From Micromonospora sp. WMMD961 (GTDB lineage: Bacteria; Actinomycetota; Actinomycetes; Mycobacteriales; Micromonosporaceae): a DNA stretch of 64,000 nucleotides. This document shows positions 33,966-42,909 of this stretch, piece after piece (position 1 is the stretch's first letter; each line of letters starts with the position of its first letter). Below the pieces are notes generated by a model, which worked only from the letters and a program-made list of their open reading frames with translations, was not told the DNA's origin and searched no databases. The position numbers were made by a program, and so were the translations under genes. The stretch spans positions 4,437,501 to 4,501,500 of the forward strand of contig NZ_JARUBJ010000002.1 of assembly GCF_029626145.1 (NCBI RefSeq). The letters run 5' to 3'.

Positions 33966-36689
33966 TCAGCGGTCGCGCAGGGCCGCCGCCAGCTCACGGC
34001 GCGACCCGATGCCGAGCTTGGTGAACACTTTGCGCAGGTGCCACTCGACGGTACGCGGGCTGAGGAACAGCGCGGCACCGATCTCCGGGTTGGTCTGCCC
34101 CGCTACCGCGAGTCGGGCGATCTGCGCCTCCTGCGGGGTGAGCTCGACCGGCTCGCCGAGGGTCCGCCTGCGGACGGTCTCGCCGGTGGCGAGCAGTTCC
34201 CGGCTCGCCCGCTCGGCGAAGCCCTCCGCCCCCATGGTGGCGAATGCCTCGTGCGCGGCACGCAGCTGGACCCGGGCGTCGGTGCGGCGGTTCTCCCGGC
34301 GCAGCCACTCGCCGTACAGCAGGCGGGCCCTGGCCAGTTGCACACCGAGCTGGCCGCCGGTCAACCGCTCGACCGCCTCCCGGTACCGGTCCTCGGCCCT
34401 CCCCGACGTTGCGGTCAGGGCGTCGGCGAGGGACTGCACGCCGAGCGCCCAGCTCGTGCCGGCCGCGCCGGTACGCTCCGCGAGGCGCTCCCGTGCCTCG
34501 GCGGCCACCTCGGTCTCTCCGGCGCGTACGGCGGCCTCGATCAGCTCACCCAGTGTCCAGTTGAACACGGCAAGGTCCACGTACTCGGTCGCCTGACGCG
34601 CGGCGTCCAGCGCGGCCGGGTACTGCCCGAGCCCGTTCGCCAGCACCGCTCTGGCGTAGCCGGCCAGGCCGAGCAGGCGACCCTCGCCACGCGCGTCGGC
34701 GTCCTTGACGGTGGCGTCGATCAGCTCCATCGCGGGCAGCTCCCGGCCGCGGTGGGCGGCCAGGGTGAGCGAGGCGGACGGATGCATGGCCATCCCGGTG
34801 CCCTGACCGAGGGCATCGGCCTCGTCGAGCAGACCGGCCGCGTCGACGAACCGACCCGCGAACACCAGTGCGCCGGAGCGGAACGCCAACGCTGTGGGCA
34901 GCAGCGACAGCGCACCGGTGGCCCGGGCGAAGCCGACCGCCCGCTCGGTGAGCCGGAACCAGGCGGCGTCGTCCCACACCTCGTGCGCGACCGGCCCGGC
35001 CAGCCAGAGCAGGTGCAGGTTCTCGTCCACCGTCATCGTTTCGAGAGCCCGGCGGAGATACGGCACGGCGTGCGCGTACCCGTCGAGGGTCCATGCCGTG
35101 AGGCCGGTCAGGAACAGGCCGGCCGGCTCGTCGCCGGCCGGCACGCCGCGGGCCGCCTCGGCCGCCCGGCGCAGGTCGCCGCCGGCGAGCCGGCCCGCGT
35201 GTACGGCGGCACCCACCGCCGAGAGGTACGTGGTGCGCGCCGAGGCGCGATCCAGCTCCCGGAGACGGCCGGCGGCAGCGAGCAGCGGCGGGCCGGCGGC
35301 TCGTCCGGGATTGAGCGCGAACGCGACCTGGGCCCGCAGACGCTCCACCCCGGCCCGCTGCAACGGTTCGAGTGGACCCAACTCGGCGGCCGCCAGCAGG
35401 TCCGGAACCTGATTCAGCTCTCCCGCGTCGAATCGAGCCCGTGCGGCGCCCAGGGCGCGTACGGCACGCGACGTCGGGTCCGGGGTGAGCTCGACGGCGC
35501 GCTCGAGGAAGGACGCGGCGGCGGACCGACCGCCCCGGGCGAGCGCCCGACCGGCCGAACACTCCAGTTCACCGGCCACCTCCTCGTCCGGGCCGACGGC
35601 GGCGTGGGCCCGGTGCCAGGCCCGGCGGTCGGGATCCTGATCCGGATCGGTCGCCTCGGCGAGCACACGGTGCACCTCACGCAGCTCGTCGGCCTCGGCC
35701 AACCGCCAGGCAGCCGAACGCACCAGCGGGTGCCGGAACCGCACCCTCGCCCCGAACTCGACCAGTCCGGCGGCCTCGGCCGGCGCGGCGGCGTCAGGCC
35801 CGACCCCCAACCGCGCCACCGCGCGCCACAGCAGCGTCACGTCGCCGACCGGCTCGACCGCCGCGGCGAGCAGGAGTTGGCGGGTGTCCGCCGGAAGCGC
35901 GGTGATGCGCCGCCGGAAGCCCTCCTCCATCCGGCTCGCCAGGGGTGCTGCGGCCTGTCCGCCGAACCCGAACGCCAGCTCCGCCGGTGTCAGGCCGCGT
36001 GGCAACTCGAGCAGGGCGAGCGGGTTGCCGCGCGTCTCGGCGACGATCCGGTCGCGGACCCGGTCGTCGACCGGCCCGGGTAGCACCGAATCCAGCAGTG
36101 CCCGCGCCTCCGCGGCCGGCAACCCGTCGACCCGCAGCTCCGGCAGGCTGCCGAGGATCTGCTCGTCCCCCGGGCTGCGGGAGGCGAAGACCAGCGCGAT
36201 CGACTCCTCGTCCAGTCGGCGGGCGACAAAGGTGAGGATGACCTCCGACATGCGGTCCATCCACTGCACGTCGTCCACGATGCAGACCAGTGGCTGTTCC
36301 GCCGCGGCCTCGGCGAGCAGCCCGAGGACGGCGAGACCGATGAGCAGCCCTTCCGGCGGCTCGCCGGGGCTCAGCCCGAAAGCGGTGGCGAGGGCGAGCC
36401 GTTGTGGCTCCGGCAACCTGTCGAGGTGACCGAGGAGCGGCGCGCAGAGTTGCTGGAGCGCCGAGTACGCGATCTCGGACTCCGGCTCCACCCCGGCGGC
36501 CCGGGTCACCCGACCGGCCGACGCCTGCTCGCTGAGGTAGTCCAGGAGTGCGCTCTTACCGGCACCGGCCTCGCCGCGGAGCACCAGCACCCGGCTGTGC
36601 CCGGCGCGGACGTCGCGCAGGAGTCGGTCGAGCGTGTCCCGCTCGCGTCGGCGTCCCCGCAGCGCGGAACCCTCGGTGTAACTCGGCAC
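33966..36689 (-). CDS. LuxR-family large ATP-binding regulator (LAL type)
   Basis: 907 residues. N-terminal AAA/ATPase has Walker A GEAGAGKS (39-46) and Walker B LVCIVDDVQWMD; a long helical TPR-like middle follows; the last ~65 residues are a LuxR/GerE helix-turn-helix (LTPQEAQIARLAVAGQTNPE, LSPRTVEWHLRKVFTKLGI). LAL regulators are usually activators that respond to ligand and ATP. GTG at 36689 is chosen because GGGGAGG lies just upstream. It lies between the regions holding the CCAGGG-N5-CCCTGG palindromes and is one candidate for binding them, without direct evidence. Confidence 0.88.
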   Translation of the reverse strand: MPSYTEGSALRGRRRERDTLDRLLRDVRAGHSRVLVLRGEAGAGKSALLDYLSEQASAGRVTRAAGVEPESEIAYSALQQLCAPLLGHLDRLPEPQRLALATAFGLSPGEPPEGLLIGLAVLGLLAEAAAEQPLVCIVDDVQWMDRMSEVILTFVARRLDEESIALVFASRSPGDEQILGSLPELRVDGLPAAEARALLDSVLPGPVDDRVRDRIVAETRGNPLALLELPRGLTPAELAFGFGGQAAAPLASRMEEGFRRRITALPADTRQLLLAAAVEPVGDVTLLWRAVARLGVGPDAAAPAEAAGLVEFGARVRFRHPLVRSAAWRLAEADELREVHRVLAEATDPDQDPDRRAWHRAHAAVGPDEEVAGELECSAGRALARGGRSAAASFLERAVELTPDPTSRAVRALGAARARFDAGELNQVPDLLAAAELGPLEPLQRAGVERLRAQVAFALNPGRAAGPPLLAAAGRLRELDRASARTTYLSAVGAAVHAGRLAGGDLRRAAEAARGVPAGDEPAGLFLTGLTAWTLDGYAHAVPYLRRALETMTVDENLHLLWLAGPVAHEVWDDAAWFRLTERAVGFARATGALSLLPTALAFRSGALVFAGRFVDAAGLLDEADALGQGTGMAMHPSASLTLAAHRGRELPAMELIDATVKDADARGEGRLLGLAGYARAVLANGLGQYPAALDAARQATEYVDLAVFNWTLGELIEAAVRAGETEVAAEARERLAERTGAAGTSWALGVQSLADALTATSGRAEDRYREAVERLTGGQLGVQLARARLLYGEWLRRENRRTDARVQLRAAHEAFATMGAEGFAERASRELLATGETVRRRTLGEPVELTPQEAQIARLAVAGQTNPEIGAALFLSPRTVEWHLRKVFTKLGIGSRRELAAALRDR

Positions 36690-36753
36690 GTCATCCTCCC
36701 CGGCGGAGGGTACACCGAGTGAGATCACCGATCCCGGGTCCGGCCAGTTCAAG

Positions 36754-36790
36754 GGCGGTCCCCCGCGCGTCTCGTGCGCGAGGGACCGCC
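36754..36790 (-). terminator. terminator after VOC gene
   Basis: A 9-bp outer stem (GGCGGTCCC at 36754-36762 with 36782-36790), one mismatch, then a 5-bp CGCGC/GCGCG inner stem, placed seven bases past the VOC stop on the minus strand. It separates that gene from the LuxR gene. Confidence 0.7.
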
Positions 36791-36796
36791 TGGAGA

Positions 36797-37399
36797 TCAG
36801 GCGCCCAGACCGGCGGTCCGGGCCATGTAGTCGGCGTACCAGATCGGCCAGTCCGCGTCCTCGTGACCGAGTTCCGCCTCGTGCCGGCCGTGCGCCGCAG
36901 CGGCGTCGCGCAGGGCCTGCTCCACCTCGGGCACCGAGCCGTAGACGACGTGGGCGATCCGACCTGGTTGCCGCACGGTGACCTCCTGGAGGACGAAGCC
37001 GTTGCCGTCCGGGTCGCTGAACGACGCGAACGAGCTGTACGACAGTCGCTCCGGCTGCGGGCCGGTCACCCGGTCGCGCGTGCCGGCGTGGTGGAACACG
37101 CCCCCGGAGTCGTGGAAGACCTCGCTCACCTCGATCCCACGGGCGACCAGTTCCGCGCGGGCGGCGACCACGTCGTCCACGACCAGGTGGATGCCCTGCA
37201 CCGATCCCGGCGCGGCGTCGGACACCCCGTCACCGATGATGATCGAAGACGCCGAGCCGGGCGGGGTGAAGTGCACGACGCGGTAGCCGTCCGGTGCGAC
37301 GTAGTCGACGTCCTGCCGGAAGCCGACCTTCTGGTAGAAGTCCCGGGCCCGGTCCACGTCCGAGACCGGCAGGACGACGACCTCGAGCTTGAAATCCAC
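36797..37399 (-). CDS. VOC-family (glyoxalase/bleomycin-resistance fold) protein
   Basis: About 200 residues. Paired beta-alpha-beta units begin KLEVVVLPVSDVDRARDFY and include SIIIGDGVSD, GIHLVVDDV and FSDPDGNGFVLQEV, typical of vicinal-oxygen-chelate proteins (dioxygenases, glyoxalases or antibiotic binders). The C-terminal ~50 residues (WPIWYADYMARTAG) are an extra segment seen in a subfamily. GTG at 37399 is preferred because GAGGAG is eight bases upstream; GTG at 37408 is the alternative. It is divergent from the DUF308 gene, with two palindromes between. Confidence 0.82.
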   Translation of the reverse strand: MDFKLEVVVLPVSDVDRARDFYQKVGFRQDVDYVAPDGYRVVHFTPPGSASSIIIGDGVSDAAPGSVQGIHLVVDDVVAARAELVARGIEVSEVFHDSGGVFHHAGTRDRVTGPQPERLSYSSFASFSDPDGNGFVLQEVTVRQPGRIAHVVYGSVPEVEQALRDAAAAHGRHEAELGHEDADWPIWYADYMARTAGLGA

Positions 37400-37475
37400 G
37401 ATCTTCACTCCTCGGTTGCGGCGGACGCCGTTCGCGCCCGGTGTTCACCGTCGCGCGTCGAACCGACCGGTCGCC

Positions 37476-37561
37476 CCAGGGAGAACCCCTGGCCTGCGCC
37501 CTGGCCGCCGGCGGAGCCAGGTCGGTCGGAGGCCAGTGCCTCGGCCAGGGTGTCTCCCTGG
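37476..37561. promoter_or_regulatory. palindromic operators CCAGGG-N5-CCCTGG (copies 2 and 3)
   Basis: CCAGGG-AGAAC-CCCTGG at 37476-37492 and CCAGGG-TGTCT-CCCTGG at 37545-37561 lie 69 bases apart in the gap between the divergent VOC and DUF308 genes. Both have the same 6-5-6 form as the palindrome at 29035-29051. One regulator probably binds all three. Confidence 0.6.
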
Positions 37562-37631
37562 GGCGGCCGAGCGGCACGGCCGGAACAGTTGTCCGGGTCA
37601 TCGACTCGACCGGCAGAAAGCTGACACTCGG

Positions 37632-38171
37632 ATGTCTCCCCTCTTTCGCATCTACCTCGTCCGTGGCCTCGTGGCGATCGCCTGGGCCGCCGGATTCTCG
37701 ACCGTCAGCGACTCGCTCACCGCCATCACCGTGGTCCTCCTGATCGCGTATCCACTCATCGACGTGGTGGCCTCGCTGCTCGACGCGCGCGAGGACCCGG
37801 GCACCCCGGCCCGCACGCTGCAGATCTTCAACACCACGCTCAGCGCGCTGGCGGCACTCGCCCTGGGGCTGGCGGCGAGCAGCGGGATCGGCGCCGTGCT
37901 CTTCACCTTCGGCGTCTGGGCGATCGTCTCCGGCGTGGCCCAGTTCACCGTCGCCATCCGCCGCAACAGCCCCGAACTCGGCCGCCAGTGGCCGATGCTG
38001 ATCGCCGGCGCGCTCTCGGTCATCGCCGGCGCGACCTACCTGCCCGCCGCCCTCGGCGCCGAGCCGAGCCTCAGCATGCTGGTCGTCTACACCGCGGCCG
38101 GCGGTGTCTTCTTCGTTCTGCAAGCCGCGAGCCTCGCCTGGCGGCAGCGCCGACAGACCGTCCGGGTCTGA
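37632..38171 (+). CDS. DUF308 (HdeD-like) membrane protein
   Basis: 179 residues with about six hydrophobic helices (IYLVRGLVAIAWAAGF, ITVVLLIAYPLIDVVASLL, LAALALGLAASSGIGAVLF and others) and the RxxxxF pattern typical of DUF308/HdeD-like proteins. It is probably an integral membrane protein related to stress; molecular role unknown. ATG at 37632; the ribosome site is weak. It is divergent from the VOC gene across the CCAGGG palindromes. Confidence 0.78.
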   Translation: MSPLFRIYLVRGLVAIAWAAGFSTVSDSLTAITVVLLIAYPLIDVVASLLDAREDPGTPARTLQIFNTTLSALAALALGLAASSGIGAVLFTFGVWAIVSGVAQFTVAIRRNSPELGRQWPMLIAGALSVIAGATYLPAALGAEPSLSMLVVYTAAGGVFFVLQAASLAWRQRRQTVRV

Positions 38172-38177
38172 CCGACC

Positions 38178-38217
38178 GACGCCGTGGGGGCGGGGTTTCA
38201 CCTGCCGCCACGGCGTC
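38178..38217. terminator. bidirectional terminator after DUF308 gene
   Basis: A perfect 10-bp stem (GACGCCGTGG at 38178-38187, complement 38208-38217) extended by GGCGGG/CCTGCC pairing inside; between convergent stops at 38171 and 38226. Confidence 0.75.
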
Positions 38218-38225
38218 GTCGACGG

Positions 38226-39206
38226 TCACTGGCCGGCGCTGGTCCTGCCGGCGAGTCCGGATGTCGGCGCAGTTTCACCCTCGTACAGCGCGACGTACCG
38301 CCGCCGCCACTCGTCGCCGTCGGTGCCGAGGTTGAGGGTGTTGTGTTCGACGCCCAGCGCTTCGGGCAGGGTGCAGACCCGCAGCGGTATCGCGTTCGCG
38401 TCGGCGATGCGGCGTGGCACGTCGACTGCCGCTTCGAGGTCCACCACGCCGTCGAGCGGGCTGACCACCACCGCCACGCTTCGCAGGCCGGTGCGTCGAG
38501 GCGGGCGCGGCAGGGTGCGGGCGATCGACAGGTACTGGGTGACGGCGGCGAGGGAGTACCCGCGCGACGTGACCCGGTCCCGGAGGACGCGACGCCCGTA
38601 CAGCAGGATGAGGGGTCTGACCGCGTAGGCCGGCGCCTGTCGCGGATTCGGACCGAAGAACGGCGACAGCACCAGCAGGCGGCGTACGGCGGCGCCGGGC
38701 ACCTGGGCCAGCCAGGTGGCGAGCACGGCACCGCCGGAGATCCCCACGACGCCCACCTCGTCGCCCAGGGCCGCCGCGATCGCCCAGGCCTGCGCGGCGT
38801 ACGTCGTCAGCTCCTCGGCCTCGACCCGGTGGTGGGCCTGCCGGTCGACGGTCCCGTGCTGCGGGGCCCGTGGCACCCAGACGTTGTAGCCACTGTCGAA
38901 GAACTCCTGGGCCAGTTCGTCGTACTGCTCCGGCGCGAGGGTGTATCCGTGCAGCAGCAGGACGGCCCGGTCGGTACGGGAGCCGTGGCTGAGCAGGCGG
39001 CTTCGCGACTCCGGCCGGACCTCCGGGTCCGTGGTCTCGTTCGCGACGTGGGCCTCGGCGGCACGGACGGCGGTGTCGAAGTCGAGTGGTTGCGCGGGCG
39101 CGAGGCGGCGGCCAGGACGACGCACCGGCCAGAGCCAGAGCCCGGCGACGGCCGCCACGACCAGCGCCGATCCGCCGACGACGACGAACGCGATGATCTC
39201 CGGCAT
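38226..39206 (-). CDS. membrane-anchored alpha/beta hydrolase
   Basis: 326 residues. An N-terminal membrane helix (IIAFVVVGGSALVVAAVAGLW, split around residues 3-23) anchors the protein. The hydrolase domain has AVLLLHGYTLAPEQ, VPRAPQHGT, the nucleophile elbow VVGISGGAV, and VVVSPLDGVVDL (acid). ATG at 39206. It is downstream of the GNAT gene but separated by a terminator. The substrate is unknown; similar proteins act on lipids or esters at the membrane. Confidence 0.82.
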   Translation of the reverse strand: MPEIIAFVVVGGSALVVAAVAGLWLWPVRRPGRRLAPAQPLDFDTAVRAAEAHVANETTDPEVRPESRSRLLSHGSRTDRAVLLLHGYTLAPEQYDELAQEFFDSGYNVWVPRAPQHGTVDRQAHHRVEAEELTTYAAQAWAIAAALGDEVGVVGISGGAVLATWLAQVPGAAVRRLLVLSPFFGPNPRQAPAYAVRPLILLYGRRVLRDRVTSRGYSLAAVTQYLSIARTLPRPPRRTGLRSVAVVVSPLDGVVDLEAAVDVPRRIADANAIPLRVCTLPEALGVEHNTLNLGTDGDEWRRRYVALYEGETAPTSGLAGRTSAGQ

Positions 39207-39245
39207 GGGCAGATGGTGGCACTGACGGCGGCCGACGCCGGCCGA

Positions 39246-39275
39246 GGGGTGCGCCCCGGTGACAGGGCGCACCCC
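39246..39275 (-). terminator. terminator after GNAT gene
   Basis: A perfect 11-bp stem (GGGGTGCGCCC at 39246-39256, complement 39265-39275) with an 8-base loop, six bases past the GNAT stop on the minus strand. Confidence 0.78.
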
Positions 39276-39281
39276 GCTCGG

Positions 39282-40178
39282 CTATTCCGGGGAGTTCGGC
39301 GGTGCGAAGGTCACCCGGGTACGCAACTGCCGGAATCCGGTCCGTTCCAGCTCCGCCAGGACCGCCACCCGGTGCGCCTCGACGTCGGCGATGACCTCCC
39401 GGGCACCTCCGGCGACAAGCACCCGGACCGCCTCGGCCAGCAGGTCGGGCCGGGCCGCCTCGTCGAGCAGGCCGAGATAGGCGAGCAGCGGGTAGCAGGC
39501 GTCTCCGGCGGTGCCGAGCAGGCCCACCGGCCGGCCGGCCTCCAGCGCGACCCGCCACCCCTGCACCGCATCCCCCAACCAACCGAGGGGGTCGGTCGCC
39601 AGGTCGACGCCGCCGACCGCTCGTGCGGTCTCGACGCCGGTCAGCACGTCGGGCTCGGCGATCCGGGCGACCATGGCGTTGATCTCCGCCGCGTCGACCG
39701 GCGCTCGGAAGGCGTACCGCCCGGAGGACGCCGGCAGGGGTGTGCCCGTCCAGGAGCACCGGATCCGTTCCCCCCGCTCGACCAGCCCGGCGAGCTGGGC
39801 GGCGGCCATCGGTGCCCGCACCACGGCCAGCACCTCGGGTCGACGCCGCCAGTGCGCCGGCAGGGCGGCGTAGTACAGACCGGGACCGCCGAGTGCCTCG
39901 TGGGCGGCGCGCAGCAGCGCGGCGCCCACCTCCGGCTCGGCGTCCAGGTCGAACCGGTCCAGCCAGGGGGCGCCGATCGCGCCCGGCGGGAGCAGCCAGG
40001 CGGCCCGGCCGACCACCCGGTCGGCGCGCAGTGCGACCCAGGTGGTCTCGGGACGGTAGCCGCCGCCGGCGACTCCGTCGGCGTAGGGGACCTGGCGGAG
40101 TTGGGGCAGCGGATCGGGCATGGAGTCGAACAGGTTTTCCTCGCCCGCGACGAGCGGACGGATGACGAGATCGGTCAT
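39282..40178 (-). CDS. GNAT-family N-acetyltransferase-like protein
   Basis: 298 residues, with two GNAT-like halves: the first around VIRPLVAGEENLF and TWVALRADRVVGRAAWLLP, the second around YPLLAYLGLLDEAARPDLLAEAV and VIADVEAHRVAVLAELERTGFRQLRTRVTF, where the late part matches the acetyl-CoA-binding region loosely. ATG at 40178 follows CGGAGG. Immediately upstream is a 16-codon ORF with a strong ribosome site, possibly a leader. Acceptor substrate unknown. Confidence 0.75.
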   Translation of the reverse strand: MTDLVIRPLVAGEENLFDSMPDPLPQLRQVPYADGVAGGGYRPETTWVALRADRVVGRAAWLLPPGAIGAPWLDRFDLDAEPEVGAALLRAAHEALGGPGLYYAALPAHWRRRPEVLAVVRAPMAAAQLAGLVERGERIRCSWTGTPLPASSGRYAFRAPVDAAEINAMVARIAEPDVLTGVETARAVGGVDLATDPLGWLGDAVQGWRVALEAGRPVGLLGTAGDACYPLLAYLGLLDEAARPDLLAEAVRVLVAGGAREVIADVEAHRVAVLAELERTGFRQLRTRVTFAPPNSPE

Positions 40179-40209
40179 GGCTGGGCCTCCGGGAAGCGAG
40201 CGCCCCGGG

Positions 40210-40260
40210 TCAGATCCGCGCGGACGCCGGAGCGCGGAGGGGGCGCAGAACATCGGACAT
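40210..40260 (-). CDS. 16-codon small ORF, possible leader peptide
   Basis: Encodes MSDVLRPLRAPASARI. AAGGAGG lies eight bases before the ATG, one of the best ribosome sites in the window. The start codon sits in the loop of a 7-bp hairpin (40246-40267). It stops 31 bases before the GNAT gene on the same strand. It may be a regulatory leader or a small protein; there is no homology evidence. Confidence 0.45.
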   Translation of the reverse strand: MSDVLRPLRAPASARI

Positions 40261-40267
40261 TGTTCTG
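40246..40267. promoter_or_regulatory. palindrome enclosing the small ORF start
   Basis: CAGAACA-N8-TGTTCTG, a perfect 7-bp-arm palindrome. As RNA on the minus strand it would present the ATG in its 8-base loop with the ribosome site just upstream; as DNA it could be an operator. Confidence 0.5.
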
Positions 40268-40334
40268 ACCTCCTTCCAGCTCGACGGCGTGCCGACGACC
40301 ATACGCGGGACGGTCGACGGCCCGCAATGGTTCG

Positions 40335-41540
40335 TCACAGCGTCGGGTTGGTCTCCGGCCCACGCCCGCGCTGGTGGGCTCGCTGGTCGAAGACGGTGAT
40401 GCCCGCCAGGATCACCGCCGCGACGGCAGCCACGGCGACTGGCGGGACCAGCACCATCGGCGGGGCCGCCACGACCAGCACCGTCGCGCCGAAGAACAGC
40501 GCCCGGCAGCGCGGTGCGTTGCGGCTCTCCCGTTCCAGGAAGCTCCGCCCGATCAGGAACAGCACCGGGCCGCCGAAGACGATGGCCACCAGGGCCCAGT
40601 CGATCGGCGGATGCGGATCTTCGATGATCTGCCCGAAGCCGACGGCGGTGCAGATGATGCCACCGACGATCAACAGCAGGCTGTAGCTCGCCCACCGGGA
40701 CAGCTGGACCCCCTGCCCGCTCGCGGTCGGGGCACGACCGGACCCGACGTGGTAGAAGTAGATCCGCCAGAACGCCACGACCGTCACGAACGCGGCGACG
40801 AGGGTGATGGTCCCCCCGGTGGTGAAGCCCGGAAAGCTGACCGCCGCGCCAGCTTCGAGCACCACCTCGGCGAGAGCAATCATGAAGAACTGGTTGTACC
40901 GCTCGGCGAGATGCTCCTGGGAGACGGTCACCCCGATGCGGCCGAGCCCTCTGCTGCGAAGCCAGGGCAGGGGCCAGTCGGTGGCCGCGCCGACCAACTC
41001 GATGGCGAGGGCGAGGGTCCAGAAGATGCCCCGACCGAGGCCACCGCTGATGCCGCCACTGATCCAGAGCACGCCGGACGCCGTGTGCCAGGTCAGCACC
41101 CGCAGCGCGAACGCGTGACCCGGGTGGCCCCGCAGGGCGAACACCAGGAAGATCGGTCGGCCGACCTGGATGACGACGTAGGTGCAGGCGAAAATTACGC
41201 CGCGTTGGCCGAATGCCTGTGGCAACGTGACAGCCAGCACCAGCGTGCCGAACATCGTCGCCAGCAGGACGGCCTGCAGATCGGGACGCCGCGGGTCGTA
41301 GGTGCTCGACAGCAGGGCGTTGAGCGACCAGATCATCCACATCGCGGTGAAGAACAGGACGGTCTGGCCCGCCTCGGACAGCAGCGTGTGTCGGACGATG
41401 GTCAGGTCGTCCGCGACCCGCCCGGCGAGGCGGGCGAGCGCGAAGACGTAGACGATGTCGAACAGCAGTTCCAGGACGGTTGCCGAACTCGTGCTCCGGC
41501 TGTCCCCGAGCCCACGAGGGAACCCGGCGCGCGTCAGCAC
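40335..41540 (-). CDS. LtrA-family membrane protein (low temperature requirement protein A)
   Basis: 401 residues with roughly ten hydrophobic helices. The family start is TVLELLFDIVYVFALARLA, followed by FFTAMWMIWSLNALLSSTYDP and the motif SQEHLAERYNQFFMIALAEVVLE, which is the LtrA hallmark. Role unproven; named after a Listeria cold-growth phenotype. GTG at 41540 is chosen because the frame is closed by a stop a few codons upstream. AT-rich sequence near 41663-41685 probably holds its promoter. Confidence 0.88.
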   Translation of the reverse strand: MLTRAGFPRGLGDSRSTSSATVLELLFDIVYVFALARLAGRVADDLTIVRHTLLSEAGQTVLFFTAMWMIWSLNALLSSTYDPRRPDLQAVLLATMFGTLVLAVTLPQAFGQRGVIFACTYVVIQVGRPIFLVFALRGHPGHAFALRVLTWHTASGVLWISGGISGGLGRGIFWTLALAIELVGAATDWPLPWLRSRGLGRIGVTVSQEHLAERYNQFFMIALAEVVLEAGAAVSFPGFTTGGTITLVAAFVTVVAFWRIYFYHVGSGRAPTASGQGVQLSRWASYSLLLIVGGIICTAVGFGQIIEDPHPPIDWALVAIVFGGPVLFLIGRSFLERESRNAPRCRALFFGATVLVVAAPPMVLVPPVAVAAVAAVILAGITVFDQRAHQRGRGPETNPTL

Positions 41541-41730
41541 GGACGGCGGGTCAGGTCAGCCGGCCAGGGCCGCCGGCACGGGCACACCACTGTGGCGACC
41601 CTGTTCCGTTGCCATCGTCCCCGAGCCTCCTCGCCGACCAGTCCCGCTCGATCCGCTATCCGCGTATTTTATCCATATTTAGCGGGCCTGCGTCGTCGAT
41701 GGCGGATACCCGGTGGTGGGTGACGAGCGG

Positions 41731-42759
41731 TCAGACCGCCCGGGCGACGCAGATCCTGGCACCCAGGCGCGGACCCGCCTCGTAGATCATGTAGCTCACC
41801 CCGCCGTCGGTGCCGAAGCTGGGCGACGCGACCCGACCGTTGTCGGACGCGATCGGGCTGTGGAACACCCCGAGGTGCACCTCCCGGTCGAAGGCGTTGC
41901 CGACCTCGGTGAGGTGCATCCGCCCGTCGCCGCCGTGGTAGACGACGTACGCGGTGCCGTTGCGGGTGAGCAGATGCGGCGCGGAGATGTCGCTGAGCCC
42001 GTCACCGGCCGGTGAGATCAGCGGCTCCGGGGCGAACTGCCACTGGTCCCAGCCGTTCGGCGACCAGCCCCAGAAGATCTTCCGGGTGCCGGGCTGGACA
42101 GTGTGGAAGCCCATGAAGAGCATCACGTACTTGTTGTTCAGCCCGGTCACCCGGTGCTCGAACACCCGGGCGTACGACGTCTCGGTGGTGTTCGGCACGA
42201 GCCGGGTGCTCAGGATCGGCGTCTCGTCGGTGAAGCTGATGCCGTCTCGGGAGCGGGCCACCCGGGTGGTGGTGTTCTCACCGTGGAAGTAGAGGAAGAA
42301 CTCCCTGCTGGAGGCGTTCCAGACGACGTGCGGCGACGAGACGTGGCTAACCGTCGTGGTCGGTAGCACCCGGTCGACGACGGGGTTGCCGGGGTGCTCG
42401 GTGTAGGGGCCCTCCAGCCGGTCGGCGTAGGCGAGGCAGATCCCGCCGGGTGCGTCGTGTGGGGCGTAGTAGAGGTAGTAGCGGCCCTTGGCGCCGCTGA
42501 TCTTGTCGTAGACCCCGCGTACGCAGGGAAAGATCGTCTCTCCGGTGGGGTTGTAGGCCAGCGGGCGGTCGAACGCGTCGCGAACGTACCGGTAGCTGGG
42601 AAAACCGGCCGGCCCGGCCAGGGCTGGCGCACCCGGCAGCAGGGCACCGACACCACCGGCGGCGGAGGCGGCGCCGAGCAGCGCCGCACCGCGCAACAGC
42701 CCGCGCCGGCTGAGCTCCGTGGGTCGACCGAAGGGCGGATCCGGGTACGCGTGTGCCAT
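41731..42759 (-). CDS. Tat-exported GH43-like five-bladed beta-propeller protein
   Basis: 342 residues. A twin-arginine signal (SRRGLLRGA, residues 17-25, then a hydrophobic stretch ending ALAGP) predicts Tat export. The mature part has repeating propeller blades: RYYLYYAPHDAPGGICLAYAD, VSSPHVVWNASSREFFLYFHG, ARSRDGISFTDE, SPAGDGLSDISAPHL. This matches glycosyl-hydrolase family 43/62-like or GH_J clan proteins, usually acting on arabinan, xylan or sucrose-like polymers. It is divergent from the LacI-led sugar importer and shares its control region. Confidence 0.82.
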   Translation of the reverse strand: MAHAYPDPPFGRPTELSRRGLLRGAALLGAASAAGGVGALLPGAPALAGPAGFPSYRYVRDAFDRPLAYNPTGETIFPCVRGVYDKISGAKGRYYLYYAPHDAPGGICLAYADRLEGPYTEHPGNPVVDRVLPTTTVSHVSSPHVVWNASSREFFLYFHGENTTTRVARSRDGISFTDETPILSTRLVPNTTETSYARVFEHRVTGLNNKYVMLFMGFHTVQPGTRKIFWGWSPNGWDQWQFAPEPLISPAGDGLSDISAPHLLTRNGTAYVVYHGGDGRMHLTEVGNAFDREVHLGVFHSPIASDNGRVASPSFGTDGGVSYMIYEAGPRLGARICVARAV

Positions 42760-42909
42760 CTGGTTCTCCGATCGTGAGAGGACGCTCGTCGACCGCGGAG
42801 CGTGGTGGGTGGCGATGCGGCGGCGGCTCGGGAGACACGGACGAGGGCGCGCCCAGCTTCACTGTCAGTGATCTGGCTGCCAGACCGGAAACCCGGGTCG
42901 TCATCGACG

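Noticed and set aside
36690..36752. Longer start of the LuxR-family regulator
   Set aside because: The ATPase domain begins soon after GTG 36689, which has a strong GGGGAGG site; the upstream part has no similarity.
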